A stretch of 64,000 bases of DNA from Hermatobates lingyangjiaoensis (lineage: Eukaryota > Arthropoda > Insecta > Hemiptera > Hermatobatidae), in assembly GCA_026182355.1 (NCBI GenBank), contig JAPFBL010000223.1, positions 1,028,501 to 1,092,500 on the forward strand, written 5' to 3'. The notes under the pieces are model-generated. The model saw nothing but the letters and a program-made list of their open reading frames with translations, was not told where the DNA came from and did not search any database. Below, piece after piece: positions 19,691 through 31,189 of this stretch; positions within the stretch are counted from its first letter, which is position 1, and the number at the start of each line of letters is the position of its first letter. The translations under genes and the position numbers were made by a program.

Positions 19691-20689
19691 CCGATTGGCA
19701 TTGTAACGATTGTTTCGTCACCTGTATTATACGTCAGTTAAGTCAGTCATGGCTCTGTGACCGAGATGTCAATAAGATTTCATCAGTCCACCAATGATTC
19801 AATTGCCAAAACGAAATGTGATTGGCCAATCTCATGAAAAGGCCAAACAATGTCATTAAATCTCACTCATTTCAGCTCCTCTTTTCCAATTATGAAATCA
19901 GAAAAACATATTTTCCCCCTATATAATAAAAGTTCAAATAATGATACAAAAAAATTGTACAAGGGGAAAAAAATGAAAATGACTCTTTAAAGTTCTAAAA
20001 ATTGCATTACCTTGTGTAATTTTCATATTACAAGTTAAAAAGAGTAAGAAAAGGTCTTTTTATATTTTTTTTAATAAAAAAAAAAGAAAAGAAAATACAC
20101 CGAGAGGAAGAAGGCAAGGTATAATTTATACAGCTCAGCTCGTTACGGTATCTCCATTAGAGTCACCGGGGCGGCAAATGAACTCTCTATTTGTCCCCCC
20201 AGCAGAGGTTAAAACAGGAGCTACTCCTTTATTATCCCTTCTCCTATTCCTTGAAAAATACATTTTCCTAACAAATGTTTTTTTTTCAAAAAAAGTTTAC
20301 AGAGTCAAACTACTTAAACTTTATGCTTTTCAAGATAATTTTCTTCAATTGGCATTAATGAAAGTATAAAGATACTTCTAAAAAAAAAGAATTCAATATG
20401 ACGAAATATTTAAAATTATTTTTTTTGTAAAACACAAAATGTGTGTTCGTTGTTTGGCGCCCATTTTTATTTATGTCCGAGACACATTACACATTACTAA
20501 GCTGATATATGTCTCTAATTTTGTATTAGATTTGAGATGTTTAACAATAAACAGATACCATGCGAGGTGTTCAACTACTTCAGAAAGAATATACTCAAAA
20601 CATTTGAGTTTTCATGAGAAAAAATTTTAATAAATACTAGTATTGAAATACCTGGAAGCAGACTAGATCCTAGATTACAATTGACTCTC
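19691..20689. other. AT-rich spacer
   Basis: 19691-19800 continues moderately GC-rich sequence next to the PLE-D arm. No gene or repeat recognised in the rest. Confidence 0.4.
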
Positions 20690-20960
20690 ATGTTAAACGA
20701 AATATGGAGGATGCAATATAGGATACAACGTATGAGAAATATCCAGGACGCAATATAGGGATTAATGCGATATAGGATACAACGTATGAGAATTATCCAG
20801 GATATAATATAGGGGACATCCCTAATATATGATGAACGTATGCGAAATATCGAGGATGCAATATAGGATGCAGCGGATGAGAAATATCCTGTATGCAATA
20901 GAGGGACGTATGCAAAATAGGATGAAACGTATGAGAAATATCCTGTATGCATTGACTGGT
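20690..20960. repeat. Imperfect tandem repeat, unit near 35-40 bp
   Basis: Variants of GATGCAATATAGGATACAAC followed by GTATGAGAAATATCC(A/T)G recur about six times. Units differ by substitutions and small deletions, so the array is old. Open minus-strand frames here come from the repeat. Confidence 0.8.
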
Positions 20961-21450
20961 AAAAAAAGACTTTATTTTGGGTAAGCGAACAATAATACCA
21001 TATAACTGGAATTTAAAATAAAAAAATGTTGCGATCATAATAGTACTCGAGCCCAATGTTCCTTATATTGAAATTATGAGGAAAATCAAGTTAACTTCTG
21101 GACTTAAAGGAACCCTTCATCTGAACTCCAACTTTATTGATTATCTTGAATAAACTCTTAATTTCAAATACCAAGCTAAATGCGAACAGATTTGGTAAGA
21201 GGGTTGGACTTGTGAAAGTGCTTAATTCAGAGAGCACAGGCTCAGATGCTCTGCCACTGAATGTTAATGCACTGAATAACTTAATCACAAGATACTGTTT
21301 CCCCAGCATTAACATCTTGTTAAGAGTCGTTTCTATTTAGACTGTCTCACAAATTGTACTCAACGAGTATTTGATACACTGTAAACTGTAGAAAACATGT
21401 TTCAGCTGCATATTAGAATGGACTGAATCACCCTGATTTTTTGACACTAC
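20961..21450. other. AT-rich spacer
   Basis: Nothing recognisable. Opposed open frames at 21091-21340 show no domain. Confidence 0.4.
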
Positions 21451-21464
21451 CAATAGAGAAAAAG

Positions 21465-21660
21465 TGAACCCAACCAAAATTTGAGTGTAGACCGCTCCAG
21501 AAAAAAAAAACAGGTGAGTCTACATTCAATTCTTCTATAAGTAAACGTATTATTAAGCTCATTCACAATATTAATTTAATTATTACATTTTTTTAGACTA
21601 TTATCATAAAAACGAATTATCAAACTTTCCGACAACGGTATTAATAATCCATTGATAATA
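21465..21660 (+). repeat. DR1-related dispersed element end
   Basis: TTGAGTGTAGACCGCTCCAG (21471-) is a form of the DR1 box GAGTGTA..CC.CTCCAG. TCTATAAGTAAACGTATTAT (21533-) matches 57140-57160. ATTAAGCTCATTCACAAT has a counterpart at 40893-40910. Confidence 0.5.
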
Positions 21661-21682
21661 AATTTAAGAAAAACATACATTT

Positions 21683-21686
<4 letters not shown>

Positions 21687-21718
<32 letters not shown>

Positions 21719-21839
21719 GTTGAACTGAATTGCCTTAATTAAACATACCTTTTTTTTTGAGCAGTTTTTCATATTTCCTTGCTAATATGACTAATATTGA
21801 ATACAATATGTATAAAAGAAGGTCTGCTCCCTATTTATA

Positions 21840-21875
<36 letters not shown>
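21687..21875. repeat. Two (TA)n tracts around a PLE N-terminal scrap
   Basis: (TA)n 21687-21715 and 21843-21875. Between them, minus strand near 21820-21842 reads GLLPIYTN-like sequence (AAGGTCTGCTCCCTATTTAT on plus). Confidence 0.75.
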
Positions 21876-21878
<3 letters not shown>

Positions 21879-22500
21879 ATTAAATGAAACGGTCCAGCAG
21901 ACTTTTAAATATAAACCAATTAAAAAGAAGATAGCACACAGACGTAGCATACGTTTTCATCATTAAACACATTCAGGGTTACGAACAATTCTAGAAACTT
22001 CAATTAACCAGGTTAACAGGTATTTATTATTTTCTAGTTCACTGGCAATTTTTTAGTTTACCACAATGAATCAAATTTGGAAACAATGCTCGAAGGCCTT
22101 TCGTCAACATATCGTCAGATATATTAGTATATGTTCGAATTCTAATATATTTTAGATACATTAGTATAGGTTGGGAGCAAATCTTATTGGAGGCATGTTT
22201 TGTTGAAATGTACCGCAGCTTCGGCTGCGCTGACTATGACTATGGAATAGTCGAAAGCTAGTTTATAGATAATGGTCTTGTAAGTTATGTTAAATTCTTT
22301 ACCCATGATATTAGTTTTTCAGTTGTATTAAAATTGTTGATATCTATTAAAGTGTTTCAAAAGTGTTTCTCAATGTCCTTTGGACAACTTATTTGGGAAT
22401 TACCACCTTCTATCCGTAAGACTGTCAGGAGGCTGGAACAGCTTAGTTTGAAAGTCGTTAACGCCGAAGCTGCGGTACATTTCAATAATATATATATATA
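21876..22500. mobile_element. PLE-F inverted pair with N-terminal coding arms
   Basis: A PLE-D-like end at 21880-21950. Then the minus arm 22157-22225 (AAVHFN, CLQ.DLLPTYTN in the minus frame), a damaged plus ribozyme 22228-22262 (TGACTATGACTATGGAATAG, lacking the C and one base of CTGACGA), and a plus N-terminal frame 22376-22490: SFGQLIWELPPSIRKTVRR, LEQLSLKVVNAEAAVHFNN, into (TA)n. Confidence 0.72.
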
Positions 22501-22505
22501 TATAT

Positions 22506-22800
22506 ATGAAGTTTAAACCACAATGGAAAAAGGAAAACAATAGAATAAAATGCTCTGAGGTCTTTAAATGTATATCATCAGAGAGCAAACAAAGTAAAAA
22601 CTGAGAAGCTAACATAAAAGTTAGTTAAAAGCTAATATAACATATTAGATAATTAGTTAACATAAAAGCTAACATCACTTTTATGTTAGTTTCTCAATTT
22701 TTTCTTTTTTTGCTCTCTGAAGACATAGATTGAAAGACTTCAGAGCATTTTTTTTCTATCGTTTTCCTTTTTCCATTGTGGTTTAAACTTCATCTGTTAG
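22506..22800. mobile_element. PLE-L inverted pair
   Basis: Arms of about 115 bp (22506-22620 and 22675-22795), outer end ATGAAGTTTAAACCACAATG. Each inner end has a relaxed hammerhead-like motif: stem I GCTCT/AGAGC, CTGATGA or CTGAAGA, then TAAA or GAAA and GAC(C/T)TC. A second pair is at 59980-60165. Confidence 0.65.
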
Positions 22801-23807
22801 TTTCCTAATCAATACCTTGGTTGCCCTGTAATGTGGATATAATTTTCAGTCATTTCAGGATCTAAACACATTTCTGATATTCTAGATTTCACTTATGCTG
22901 CTTCAAGATGTGTTGATTGACTAATATCCATCGACATATATTCCTATAAATATAGGTTCGAAGTTCTTTGATTTATTTTAAACTTACTAATAAATAGAGA
23001 CAGTCATATTTATAGGTTGAATAGAGAATCTTGTTATAGTTTGCCTGTGCTGAAGCAAATATACCATATTTATTGGATTTTCCAAGTGTAACACTTTTCG
23101 TCACTACAAAGTGGAGAATATTCAATTAACACCCTTCACCATGCCTCGCTAAAAATGGAATTTTTTTATTTAAAACAGTTTTCTAACTGTTGTAAAAAAA
23201 AATGGTTGAATTATTCACAATAGAACTGCAGAGAGATATAATCGTGTTTTATATAACTTTATTTGACTGAATATTGTTTAAACTTGTTAATTTCATATCA
23301 TATTCTTTTTCTTCTTAAACAAAAAGCCATTTTAAATAATTTAACTTTAAATGTTGAATATATTTAAAAAATTTATTATTGATGAGGTCATTAATGCTAG
23401 ATGAATAAAATAACAGACCTTAAAACTGGGTTGAGCAATTTTTTCAATGCGAGAGTCTGAATGACAGTTGAACACTTTTAAAGGTTTGCATACTGTATGA
23501 ATAAAAAGAATATCTAAAACAGCCAAATAGAGTGAGTAAAAAAGTTATGAATTAATACCTTGAAGGCTAAACTTTTTGTAAAAATAGTTTTAAAATAAAT
23601 TAACCGCTAAATTGGAGAACCATGACAATATAAGTGACTCTGCGATGGCAATTAGTTTCTAGGTTTTTATAAGTTGTCATGTTTTTTGTGCTGATGAATA
23701 AAACTGATTATTTGAAACTTTCAGAATTGAAAGAAATTTATTATTAATTGATTGAATTGAAATTTATTATTCGACTTGTTAATCTAATTACAAGAGGTTA
23801 GGTTAGC
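22801..23807. other. AT-rich spacer
   Basis: Nothing recognisable. Confidence 0.5.
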
Positions 23808-24110
23808 CCTCTGGCAATGGTGTTCATCTCTAAAGTGCTAGTTCTGGGGTTCAATACCGATATATGGCCCTTGATTTATTCACGCGAGAGGTGAATAAAT
23901 GTGAGCATATCATGCCTCGGAGAGGATATTAAGCTGTCAGTTCCGAGCATGTACCATTTCAGGTGTATTTGTTAAACATCCCTACTTTAAATATACTCGA
24001 GTTAAGCACAATTTAAGACTCCCAATATGGAATGTCATTGTGTGGTACCACAAAGGGCCAAATGTGCTCCCTTGTGAGACTGCCTCTGAAGCCTGACCTA
24101 ACCTAAGCTA
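23808..24110 (+). mobile_element. tRNA-derived SINE, diverged copy 2
   Basis: Plus strand. The A/B boxes are degraded (GGGGTTCAATACC for the B box). The hairpin GATTTATTCAC/GTGAATAAAT, the AAACATCCCTACTTTAAATA block and the tail TGTGGTACCACAAAGGGCC ... GACCTAACCTAA are clear. Confidence 0.8.
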
Positions 24111-24163
24111 ATGACATATTATGACCAGCCACATTCCCATTTAGAAAAGGCCTGGAAAGTATA

Positions 24164-24475
24164 TATATATATATAAAATAACTTCAAAACGAAGGAAACA
24201 CACAGAAAGACACAGACATAACTCTAATCGATATTTCGACCATCGTCGTCATCAGGAGGTGTGAAGAGCAAAGAGCGAAGAGTCCCGCAGGAAGGTAGGG
24301 CGGCGACTTCCTGCGGGACTCTTCGCTCTTTGCTCTTCACACCTCTTGATGACGACGATGGTCGAAATATCGATGTGAGTTATGTCTGTGTCTTTGTGTG
24401 TGTTTCTTTCGTTTTGAAGTTATTTTATTTAAAAAAGTTCGCTGGACCGTTTCTTTTAATTGTATATATATATCT
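24164..24475. mobile_element. PLE-D inverted pair
   Basis: Minus arm 24173-24308, plus arm 24309-24430, meeting at the GC-rich GGCGACTTCCTGCGGG. The plus outer end GTTCGCTGGACCGTTTCTTT matches other PLE-D ends. (TA)n on both sides. Confidence 0.82.
24225..24268 (-). ncRNA. Hammerhead-like ribozyme, PLE-D
   Basis: Minus strand: CTGATGA, extra C, stem II GAC/GTC around GATG, GAAA, palindromic ATAT, C, then GATTAGAG as partial partner of CACACCTC. The plus-arm copy (24346-24380) has TTGATGA, losing the core C. Confidence 0.6.
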
Positions 24476-26479
24476 GTCTTAACTGTATGGTGTATATGTA
24501 GCTCAAACAAAAGCTAGTGAAACATTCTGGACTTCAATATGTTCGATTTGCACTTTTACCTGGCATCACATGACACTTTTTTTTAAAGTTTACAAGTATT
24601 TAGTTGTTTTTCAACACTGTTTAACAACACTGTTTCAACATTAGTTTAATGCAGGACACAGGGAATACGTTGGCAGGCTGAATATGGACCACAGGCCATA
24701 GTTTGCCCACCCTAGCCTCAAAAGATCATGTTTCTATTATAATTTAGGCAATCTGGAGGTAAAATAAACTAAACTAAGGATTGTATATTGTTTAGTTTCT
24801 CTGCATCAGTGAATGCTTAAACATTGGGGCCTATGCTGTTTATGTTTTGAGGTTCTTGTAACATAATACTTGTGTTTTCCTGATCATTTGAGTGTGTATA
24901 TGGTACTTATTTAAAAACATGGTTTAGGTCACACAAGTTGAACGACTGAAAACAGTTTTCGACTTACTAACTGTCGTTGGTTCAAAGTGGATAACTGTAG
25001 TTCTTTCACAGAATCAAAGCTGAGCTAGAACACAACTAATTGCTTTTTATATGTACTACTACAGAAAACATGTTCTTCCATTTCACTTGCCGCTAATTAT
25101 AGATGCATTCCTACATTCCAACAACAACAACAACATGTATTAATTTGTGTTGATGTAGCAAACTACTTCGTAATTTGTGTACAAGTCATCTATTGCTTAC
25201 CATATTTAATTACGTTGGCGTTATTAAATATAATGACTCAGTATTTGTGAAATCATTCTTTTTGTAGTAGTTATCTCAGAATAATTACAATGAGTTATAA
25301 TTAAAATCAGTTTAACATAACTTGTGATGTTTAATGAACAAAGGTTTATGTTTATATTTAAAAAAAAAAATTGTACAATTACTCAGATTTTTCATATTAT
25401 CCTTGCGCGGCCAAACGATGATGATAATTAGCAAACTTTAGCAAAAAATTGTTACCTGCTTAAGTACTGTTGAATTAATAATAATTGAAATGTGTTCTCC
25501 ATATAAAGTATGATGAAATTCGGTCCACTAGAATGTTTTCAATAATTTAACCAAAAATAAATATAAAAAAGATCACTCGAAACTTTCTTATTTCAATATT
25601 AGTATTGTATAGCTTTAGAAAAATTATCTTTTTTTTTAAATAGACGCGTATAGAAAATGAATCAAATGACCAATGACATCCTTAGATAGAATTTACTGTC
25701 TAAAATTACTTAAATACATGCATATTGTTAGTGCCACAGAGGTTAGTGCCTAAATTAGTCCCATTGATGATGGGACTAATCATCAATTAGTTTCAATTGA
25801 TGATGGGATTAATCATCAATCATCAATGGTTTCGCAGCCATTGCGAAACTGGTCGGGCGACTTCACCAACGATAGGCGAGGTATGAGAGTCGATAATAAT
25901 ATAAAATTACTTAGTATCATATTTTTGTTTCATTTAATGAAATTATTCATGTTATGTTTACCAAAAATGCTAGAAAATTTCAAAAATACTTTTTTTTTTT
26001 AATAAAATTAGACTAGAAATTTACTTTTTCTTACTAACAGCAATTTAAAGTGATTATCTCCAAATGTAAATAATGTTTTCATATTGAACAACCAGTTTCA
26101 AAATAAACTGCTTTTGAATAAAGAAATTTTATGATTAATATCCAGAAATCATAGGTATATGAAGAGTTAATATGAGCTGTCAGAGTGCGTCTGTAATTTG
26201 TCAGTTGTTTTAATAAATACCCTATTCACTTCATCTCCCTCTAATAAATGGTAATAAAAAATAACTGTTCAAATATAGATATGGTGTGTTCTTCTCAAGT
26301 TTACTGGAAATATATTTAATATTAATTGTAGACAATCAGTTATTATTAAACCTTGCTATTTAGCCTTGTTAATTTATATAGATTAGTAGATATTATTAAA
26401 AATGTTGTATGTGTTTATTTTAGAAGTATTGTTTCTGCATATGAGTACACACGTATTTATTCACCCATTTTCTTACAAA
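24476..26479. other. Mostly featureless AT-rich stretch
   Basis: One local structure: at 25757-25815 TTGATGATGGGACTAATCAT-type units are repeated twice, followed by an 8-bp hairpin GTTTCGCA/TGCGAAAC at 25830-25851. Otherwise nothing recognised. Confidence 0.45.
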
Positions 26480-26700
<221 letters not shown>

Positions 26701-26743
26701 ATCTTATTGTATTTGAGTTCTGTTATGATTTAGTTATTAGTCC

Positions 26744-26773
26744 CTGAAGATGGTCAGAGCTGACCGAAACGTC
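26744..26773 (+). ncRNA. Hammerhead-like core of the interrupted PLE
   Basis: CTGAAGA 26744-26750, extra T, stem II GGTCAG/CTGACC (26752-26765), GAAA, palindromic ACGT, C26773. Stem I is not evident. It heads the right arm that the LINE interrupts 47 bp further on. Confidence 0.62.
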
Positions 26774-26820
26774 GTATATAATTTATATGTATTGTTAATT
26801 TGTTTGTTACGGTTAAAACT

Positions 26821-28480
26821 GGAGCTATTAATGGAAACACATTTTCCTGGTTGTGTGGTGGATGTGGGGACAAATTCACCTTCTGATAAGAAATTTCAGG
26901 TTAACCGCAGTATGGTGTCAGGGGATCGCCTGAAATGGGCGATCTCTGGGTTCAAAAGGTTTAAATCACCGGGGCCTGATGATATTATCCCTGCGGAACT
27001 TCAGGAGGCTTCTGAGACGATTCTTCCGTGGTTGGAGGTCATATTTGAATCCTGTTTGAATCTATCTTATATTCCTCTTTCTTGGAGAGAGGTTAGGGTA
27101 GTCTTTATCCCTAAAGGTGGTAGAGTGTTTCATTCGGAAGCAAGGGACTTCAGACCAATAAGTCTGTCGTCCTTTCTTCTGAAGACACTGGAAAAGCTAA
27201 TAGAGGCACAAATTCGGGTACATCTTGATCCTACACGATGGTCCGACATGCAACATGCATACAGTAAAGGTAAATCTACTGAGACTGCATTACATGTCCT
27301 CGTATCCCAGATAGAGAAGTCGTTGGAATACAAGGAGTATACTATGGTTTCTTTCCTCGACATAGAGGGGGCCTTCAATAATATTCGGTTTGAATCGATT
27401 GTTCGCTCCTTGAGAGCTCTGGGAGTAGAGCGATCGATTTCGACCTTTGTGGAGCAACTTCTATTCCACAGAAGAATCAGCTCGTCGATGGGGAGTTCCA
27501 CAATCAAGAGAACCCCGGTGAGAGGTACGCCACAGGGTGGTGTCCTCTCGCCTCTCTTGTGGAATATTACCCTGAATGGGCTGCTTCTAGATCTAGTGGA
27601 ATTAGGATGCAATGTGACTGCATATGCGGATGACCTAGCTTTAGCTGTCTCAGGTAAGTTCATAGATACCATCTCAGATTTGATGCAAAGGTATCTATCT
27701 AGAACTCAAAAGTGGTGTATAGATCATGGACTAGGAGTTAATCCAGAAAAGATTAAAGTTGTCCTATTTACTAGGAGGAGAGTGATCCCTCCCTTGGTTA
27801 TGCCTTCTCTGAATGGAATCCAGTTGTGCCTCTCGGATCAGGCTAAATATCTGGGATTAATCCTGGATAAAAAGCTTAGCTGGAGGCCCAATATCATGGA
27901 ACGCTCTAGGAAGGCTATTCACACTCTCTACTCATGTGGGAGAGCTGTGGGTAAAAGATGGGGAATAAATCCTAGGATAGTTTACTGGATGTATAAGGCG
28001 GTCGTTAGACCTATTTTGTTTTATGGTGTAATGGTATGGTGGAAAGCCTTACGAGTGGGCATACGCCTCAAAGAATTGGGTAGGGTGCAAAGACTTGCAG
28101 AAGTATATATTACTGGCTGTCTTAGAACCACCCCAACAAAGGCATTAGATATTATTCTGAATTTGACACCACTGGACCTTTATGGGGAGCAGCTGGCTGT
28201 TAATTCGGCTATTAGATTACACACGATCAACCCCTGGAGGGAGACTCATATTGGACATTCAACTGTGCTTCAGGAATACAGAAGCTTACTTACAGATATT
28301 GACTACATCATCACTAAGCCCTCTTTTGGGAGCGGGTTCTCCACAGTCATACCCCGCAGGGAGGACTGGAGGGGGGACTTGTTCTCGAACAGCCGATCCA
28401 TATGGATCTTTACTGATGGATCTAAGCTGGGGGCAGGGTTGGTGGAGGTATCTTTTCAGAGGCACTGGAATGGAATATAG
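26821..28480 (+). pseudogene. LINE ORF2: reverse transcriptase
   Basis: Reverse transcriptase for target-primed integration. Motifs in order: SPGPDDIIPAEL (about 26963-26998), RPISL..LLKTLEKL (27152-27199), LDIEGAFNNI (27356-27385), GTPQGGVLSPLLWN (27524-27565), catalytic YADD (27623-27634), YLGLILDKKLSW (27848-27883). RNase H starts at FTDGSKLGAG (28409-28438). The frame then breaks: one base is missing at 28439-28440 and the old frame stops at 28480. The open frame continues upstream to an ATG at 26750 in the PLE ribozyme, but this is a chance fusion; LINE sequence begins at 26821. No endonuclease domain or ORF1 is present. Otherwise intact, so the copy is young but dead. Confidence 0.92.
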
Positions 28481-29265
28481 CTTTTAGGCTCCCTGACCAC
28501 TGCAGTGTATTCCAGGCAGAAGTTACTGCTATTAGGGAGGCGGTCAGGCGCTTGTTAGCCCTGACCTCTTTGGGCAGCGATGGCATCAAGATTTTTTCAG
28601 ATAGTCAAGCTGCTATTAAATCCCAAAAGGGGATCTATAGTACATCAAAGGCAGTCGAGGACTGCAAGAAACTCCTAAATGAATTGTCATTGAGGGCTAA
28701 AGTTGAACTTATATGGGTACCAGGTCACTGGAACATTGAAGGCAACTGTAAGGCTGATGAGCTTGCCCGCTTTGGCACTACTCTTCCCACTCAGGATATC
28801 CTATACAATTTAGGGACCCCAATTTCTACATGTAAGCTTTGGATAAGACAAAGAATTGATGAACGCATCAGGCAAAGGTGGTCTGATAAGGACACGTGTC
28901 TTATTTCAAAGCAGTTATGGCCTTCTTGTAATTCCAGAAGAACGAAGGATCTTCTTTCCAAGAATAGAAGAGATGTAGCCAATGTGATCGCTGTTTCCAC
29001 GGGACACTGGCTCGTAGGTAGACACGCCACCAGATTAGGATTGGAGGCGAGGGATTTTTGCAGGGCGTGCCAGGATGAGGAAGAGGAAGAGACGATTTCT
29101 CACTTTCTCTGTCAATGCCCTAGTCTGGCTCAAAGAAGGAAAGAGGCACTGGGAGAGTACTTCTTTGACAATCTTGAGAACTTAGCATCCACTGGTATCA
29201 GGGATCTGTCTAGATTTATTGTTCTCTCGAAATGGTTCGAGTGGACCAGTGACGGGGGAGAATAG
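28441..29265 (+). pseudogene. LINE ORF2 continuation: RNase H and Cys/His finger
   Basis: Shifted frame after the 1-base deletion. RNase H residues: Asp in FTDGS (before the break), Glu in FQAEVTAI (about 28510-28533), Asp in IFSDSQAAI (28588-28614), and the closing WVPGHWNIEGNCKADELAR (28717-28773). Near the end CRACQDEEEEETISHFLCQC is a Cys-x2-Cys...His-x3-Cys finger as in many LINE C-termini. Stop at 29263-29265. The minus-strand open frame at 28791-29030 is a shadow. Confidence 0.9.
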
Positions 29266-29353
29266 CCTCAATTTCTCTTTGTGGTATCACAAGGGGCCGG
29301 CTTGCGGCCTATGTGTGTTCTCTTCGGGACGGCCACTGTAACCTAACCTAACC
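29266..29353 (+). other. LINE 3' UTR with (AACCT)n tail, shared with the SINE
   Basis: TGTGGTATCACAA(G)GGGCC, GGCCTATGTGTGTTC, GCCACTGTAACCTAACC: block by block like the SINE end at 44566-44650. This is probably the recognition sequence for the reverse transcriptase. The AACCT repeats are the complement of TTAGG. Confidence 0.88.
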
Positions 29354-29366
29354 TACGGTTAAAACT

Positions 29367-29580
29367 TGTTTAGTGAATAAAATGAAAGTCAAGAATAAAT
29401 CTTTGGGTGAATTACTTTATATTTTACCAGAAAGGTGGAAATCCATAGTGAGAAAACTTGAAAAATTAACTCGGAAAAGAACAAAAGTTAAAATTGGCAT
29501 AATTTTTAATAATATATGTATATATATATACCTGAAAACGAAAAAGTGAGTCTTTGTTTTGTTTCATTTTATGTTCAAAA
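29367..29580 (+). mobile_element. Rest of the interrupted PLE arm, (TA)n and a PLE-K scrap
   Basis: 29396-29515 translates KSLGELLYILPERWKSIVRK then LEKLTRKRTKVKIGIIFNN into (TA)n at 29514-29531. 29545-29580 (AAAAGTGAGTCTTTGTTTTG) matches the PLE-K arm at 11813-11845. Confidence 0.68.
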
Positions 29581-29659
29581 TCTGGCTTAAATTCAAACGG
29601 TTAATTTATTTGTTTATTACTTTATTTATATTTTCATTTTTTTATTATCTTACAATTTT

Positions 29660-29865
29660 TTGTGAGAAATCAATTTTTTCAAATCAGAAAATTTGAAACA
29701 TTAATTCGAAAATGTGTTAAAATGGAAATAGGCCTAGGTTTTAAGAGAACTTGTATCAATGAAGGCCTGCTCCCTAAATATACGAACATATATATATATT
29801 AGTATAGGTTGGCAGCAAATCTTCTTGGAGGCATATTTTGTTGAAATGTACCGCAGCTGTGTTGT
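29660..29865. mobile_element. Two converging PLE N-terminal fragments
   Basis: Plus 29680-29795: RKFETLIRKCVKMEIGLGF, KRTCINEGLLPKYTNIY. Then a short (TA)n, then minus 29800-29860: AAVHFNKICLQEDLLPTYTN (PLE-F). Confidence 0.68.
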
Positions 29866-30355
29866 TTTCTTTCGTACTGTAGTAAGTTTGAAAAAATGGT
29901 TTCATTGATGATGTCAGAATCGGGTGACCGTTAACGATTTCAAGTTGAGCTTGAATTCATACAGTGCTTGGGTAATCCAAATTATCTTAATTTTTTAGCT
30001 CAAAGAGGTTATTTCAAAGATCCAAATTTTTTGAACTATTTGAAATATTTACTCTATTGGAAGAAACATTGAAAAATGTAAGACCCAACCTGACGATGAC
30101 TATGGAATAGTCGAAAGCTAGTTTCTAGATAATGGTCTTGTAAGTTATGTTAAATTCTTTACCAATGATATTAGTTTTTCAGTTGTATTAAAATTGTTGA
30201 TATCTATTAAAGTGTTTCAAAAAACTGTTCCTTGGACAAGTTATTTAGGAATTATCACCTTCTATTCTTAAGACTGTCAAGAGACTGGAACAGCTTAGTT
30301 TGAAAGTCGTTAATGCCGAAGCTGGGGTACATTTCAACAATATATTATATATATA
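29866..30355 (+). mobile_element. PLE-F terminal repeat
   Basis: Contains the intact ribozyme (30087-30123), a leader identical in large part to 22258-22375 (GTTGATATCTATTAAAGTGT), and a decayed N-terminal frame (VKRLEQLSLKVVNAEAGVHF), ending at (TA)n about 30340-30358. Confidence 0.72.
30087..30123 (+). ncRNA. Hammerhead-like ribozyme, PLE-F
   Basis: Stem I AAC (30087-30089) with GTT (30121-30123); CTGACGA 30090-30096; extra T; stem II GACTAT/ATAGTC around GGA (30098-30112); GAAA; palindromic AGCT 30116-30119; A30120 as cleavage-site base. Confidence 0.72.
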
Positions 30356-30359
30356 TATA

Positions 30360-31185
30360 ATTAAAGAAAAATAAAGATATATATTCATATAAAAAAAATA
30401 TAAAGACATATATTCATCAAACATGTAACCTGTCATACTTTGTATAGTGATTTTTTTCTTAATTTTTGTATTTAACTTTTAACAGCATAATTAATCATCA
30501 CCTTTTTTAGAAGAAAGTTAAAAAAAGGTTTGAATCAATAAAAAAAGTAATTGCAGATTTGTAGACCGTCTGTCAGTGAAAATGTAATTTTAATAAAATG
30601 ATATACTGCAATGCTGCGATAGATTGTTTCCCAGTTGCATAACTCTAGTATTTATGTATTGCTTGTATTTTAAGTATTTATTATTCGCTTCAAACCGCAC
30701 TTTGAATCAAGTTTAATTACATGCAATTCTATTCTAAGGATTCTTCAGTGAATCTCCCCTAACTTAGCTAAGATCGATTCCGCTTACATGACTAGGGTTT
30801 ATTCAGCTGCCCCGTAAATAAATTGAGAGCTCTAATGAATTTTTCAGTAAGGCGTTCTTTTGATCGTATCGCTTCCAAGTCTTATTTATCCTTTTCTTTG
30901 TTCTTACTTTTATTTACAATCTCATGTTCATTTCATTTGTTTATAGTCATAAGAATAAAGAAATTATTATAAAAAAAAAACAAATTCCAATAGTTTTAAA
31001 TTGAGTTAATAAAAATGTATTCATTATTAACAATTATAAAGAAAGATGTAATGTTCTATTTGAGTTGTTTAATTTAAAGAGACCGATAAGAAATATTAAT
31101 ATACAACTGAAATAAACGAAAATGAAATAAACTCCATCAATTACTTAGTCATGGTGCAAAGTTCATTGATTCTGACAGTTTTGGT
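30360..31185. other. AT-rich spacer
   Basis: Nothing recognisable. Confidence 0.5.
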
Positions 31186-31189
31186 TGTG

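Larger units (their letters stand above)
26808..29366 (+). mobile_element. Non-LTR retrotransposon with 13-bp target-site duplication, nested in a PLE
   Basis: The element spans 26821-29353, flanked by TACGGTTAAAACT at 26808-26820 and 29354-29366. Removing it joins the PLE right arm (26742-26820) to 29367-29515. It is 5'-truncated inside ORF2 and ends in AACCTAACCTAACCT instead of poly(A). Domain order: reverse transcriptase, RNase H, Cys/His finger. RNase H and the pentamer tail favour the I/LOA/R1-related LINEs; exact clade open. Confidence 0.9.

Noticed and set aside
27130..27672. 180-codon minus open frame
   Set aside because: Antisense shadow of the reverse-transcriptase frame; no domain of its own.
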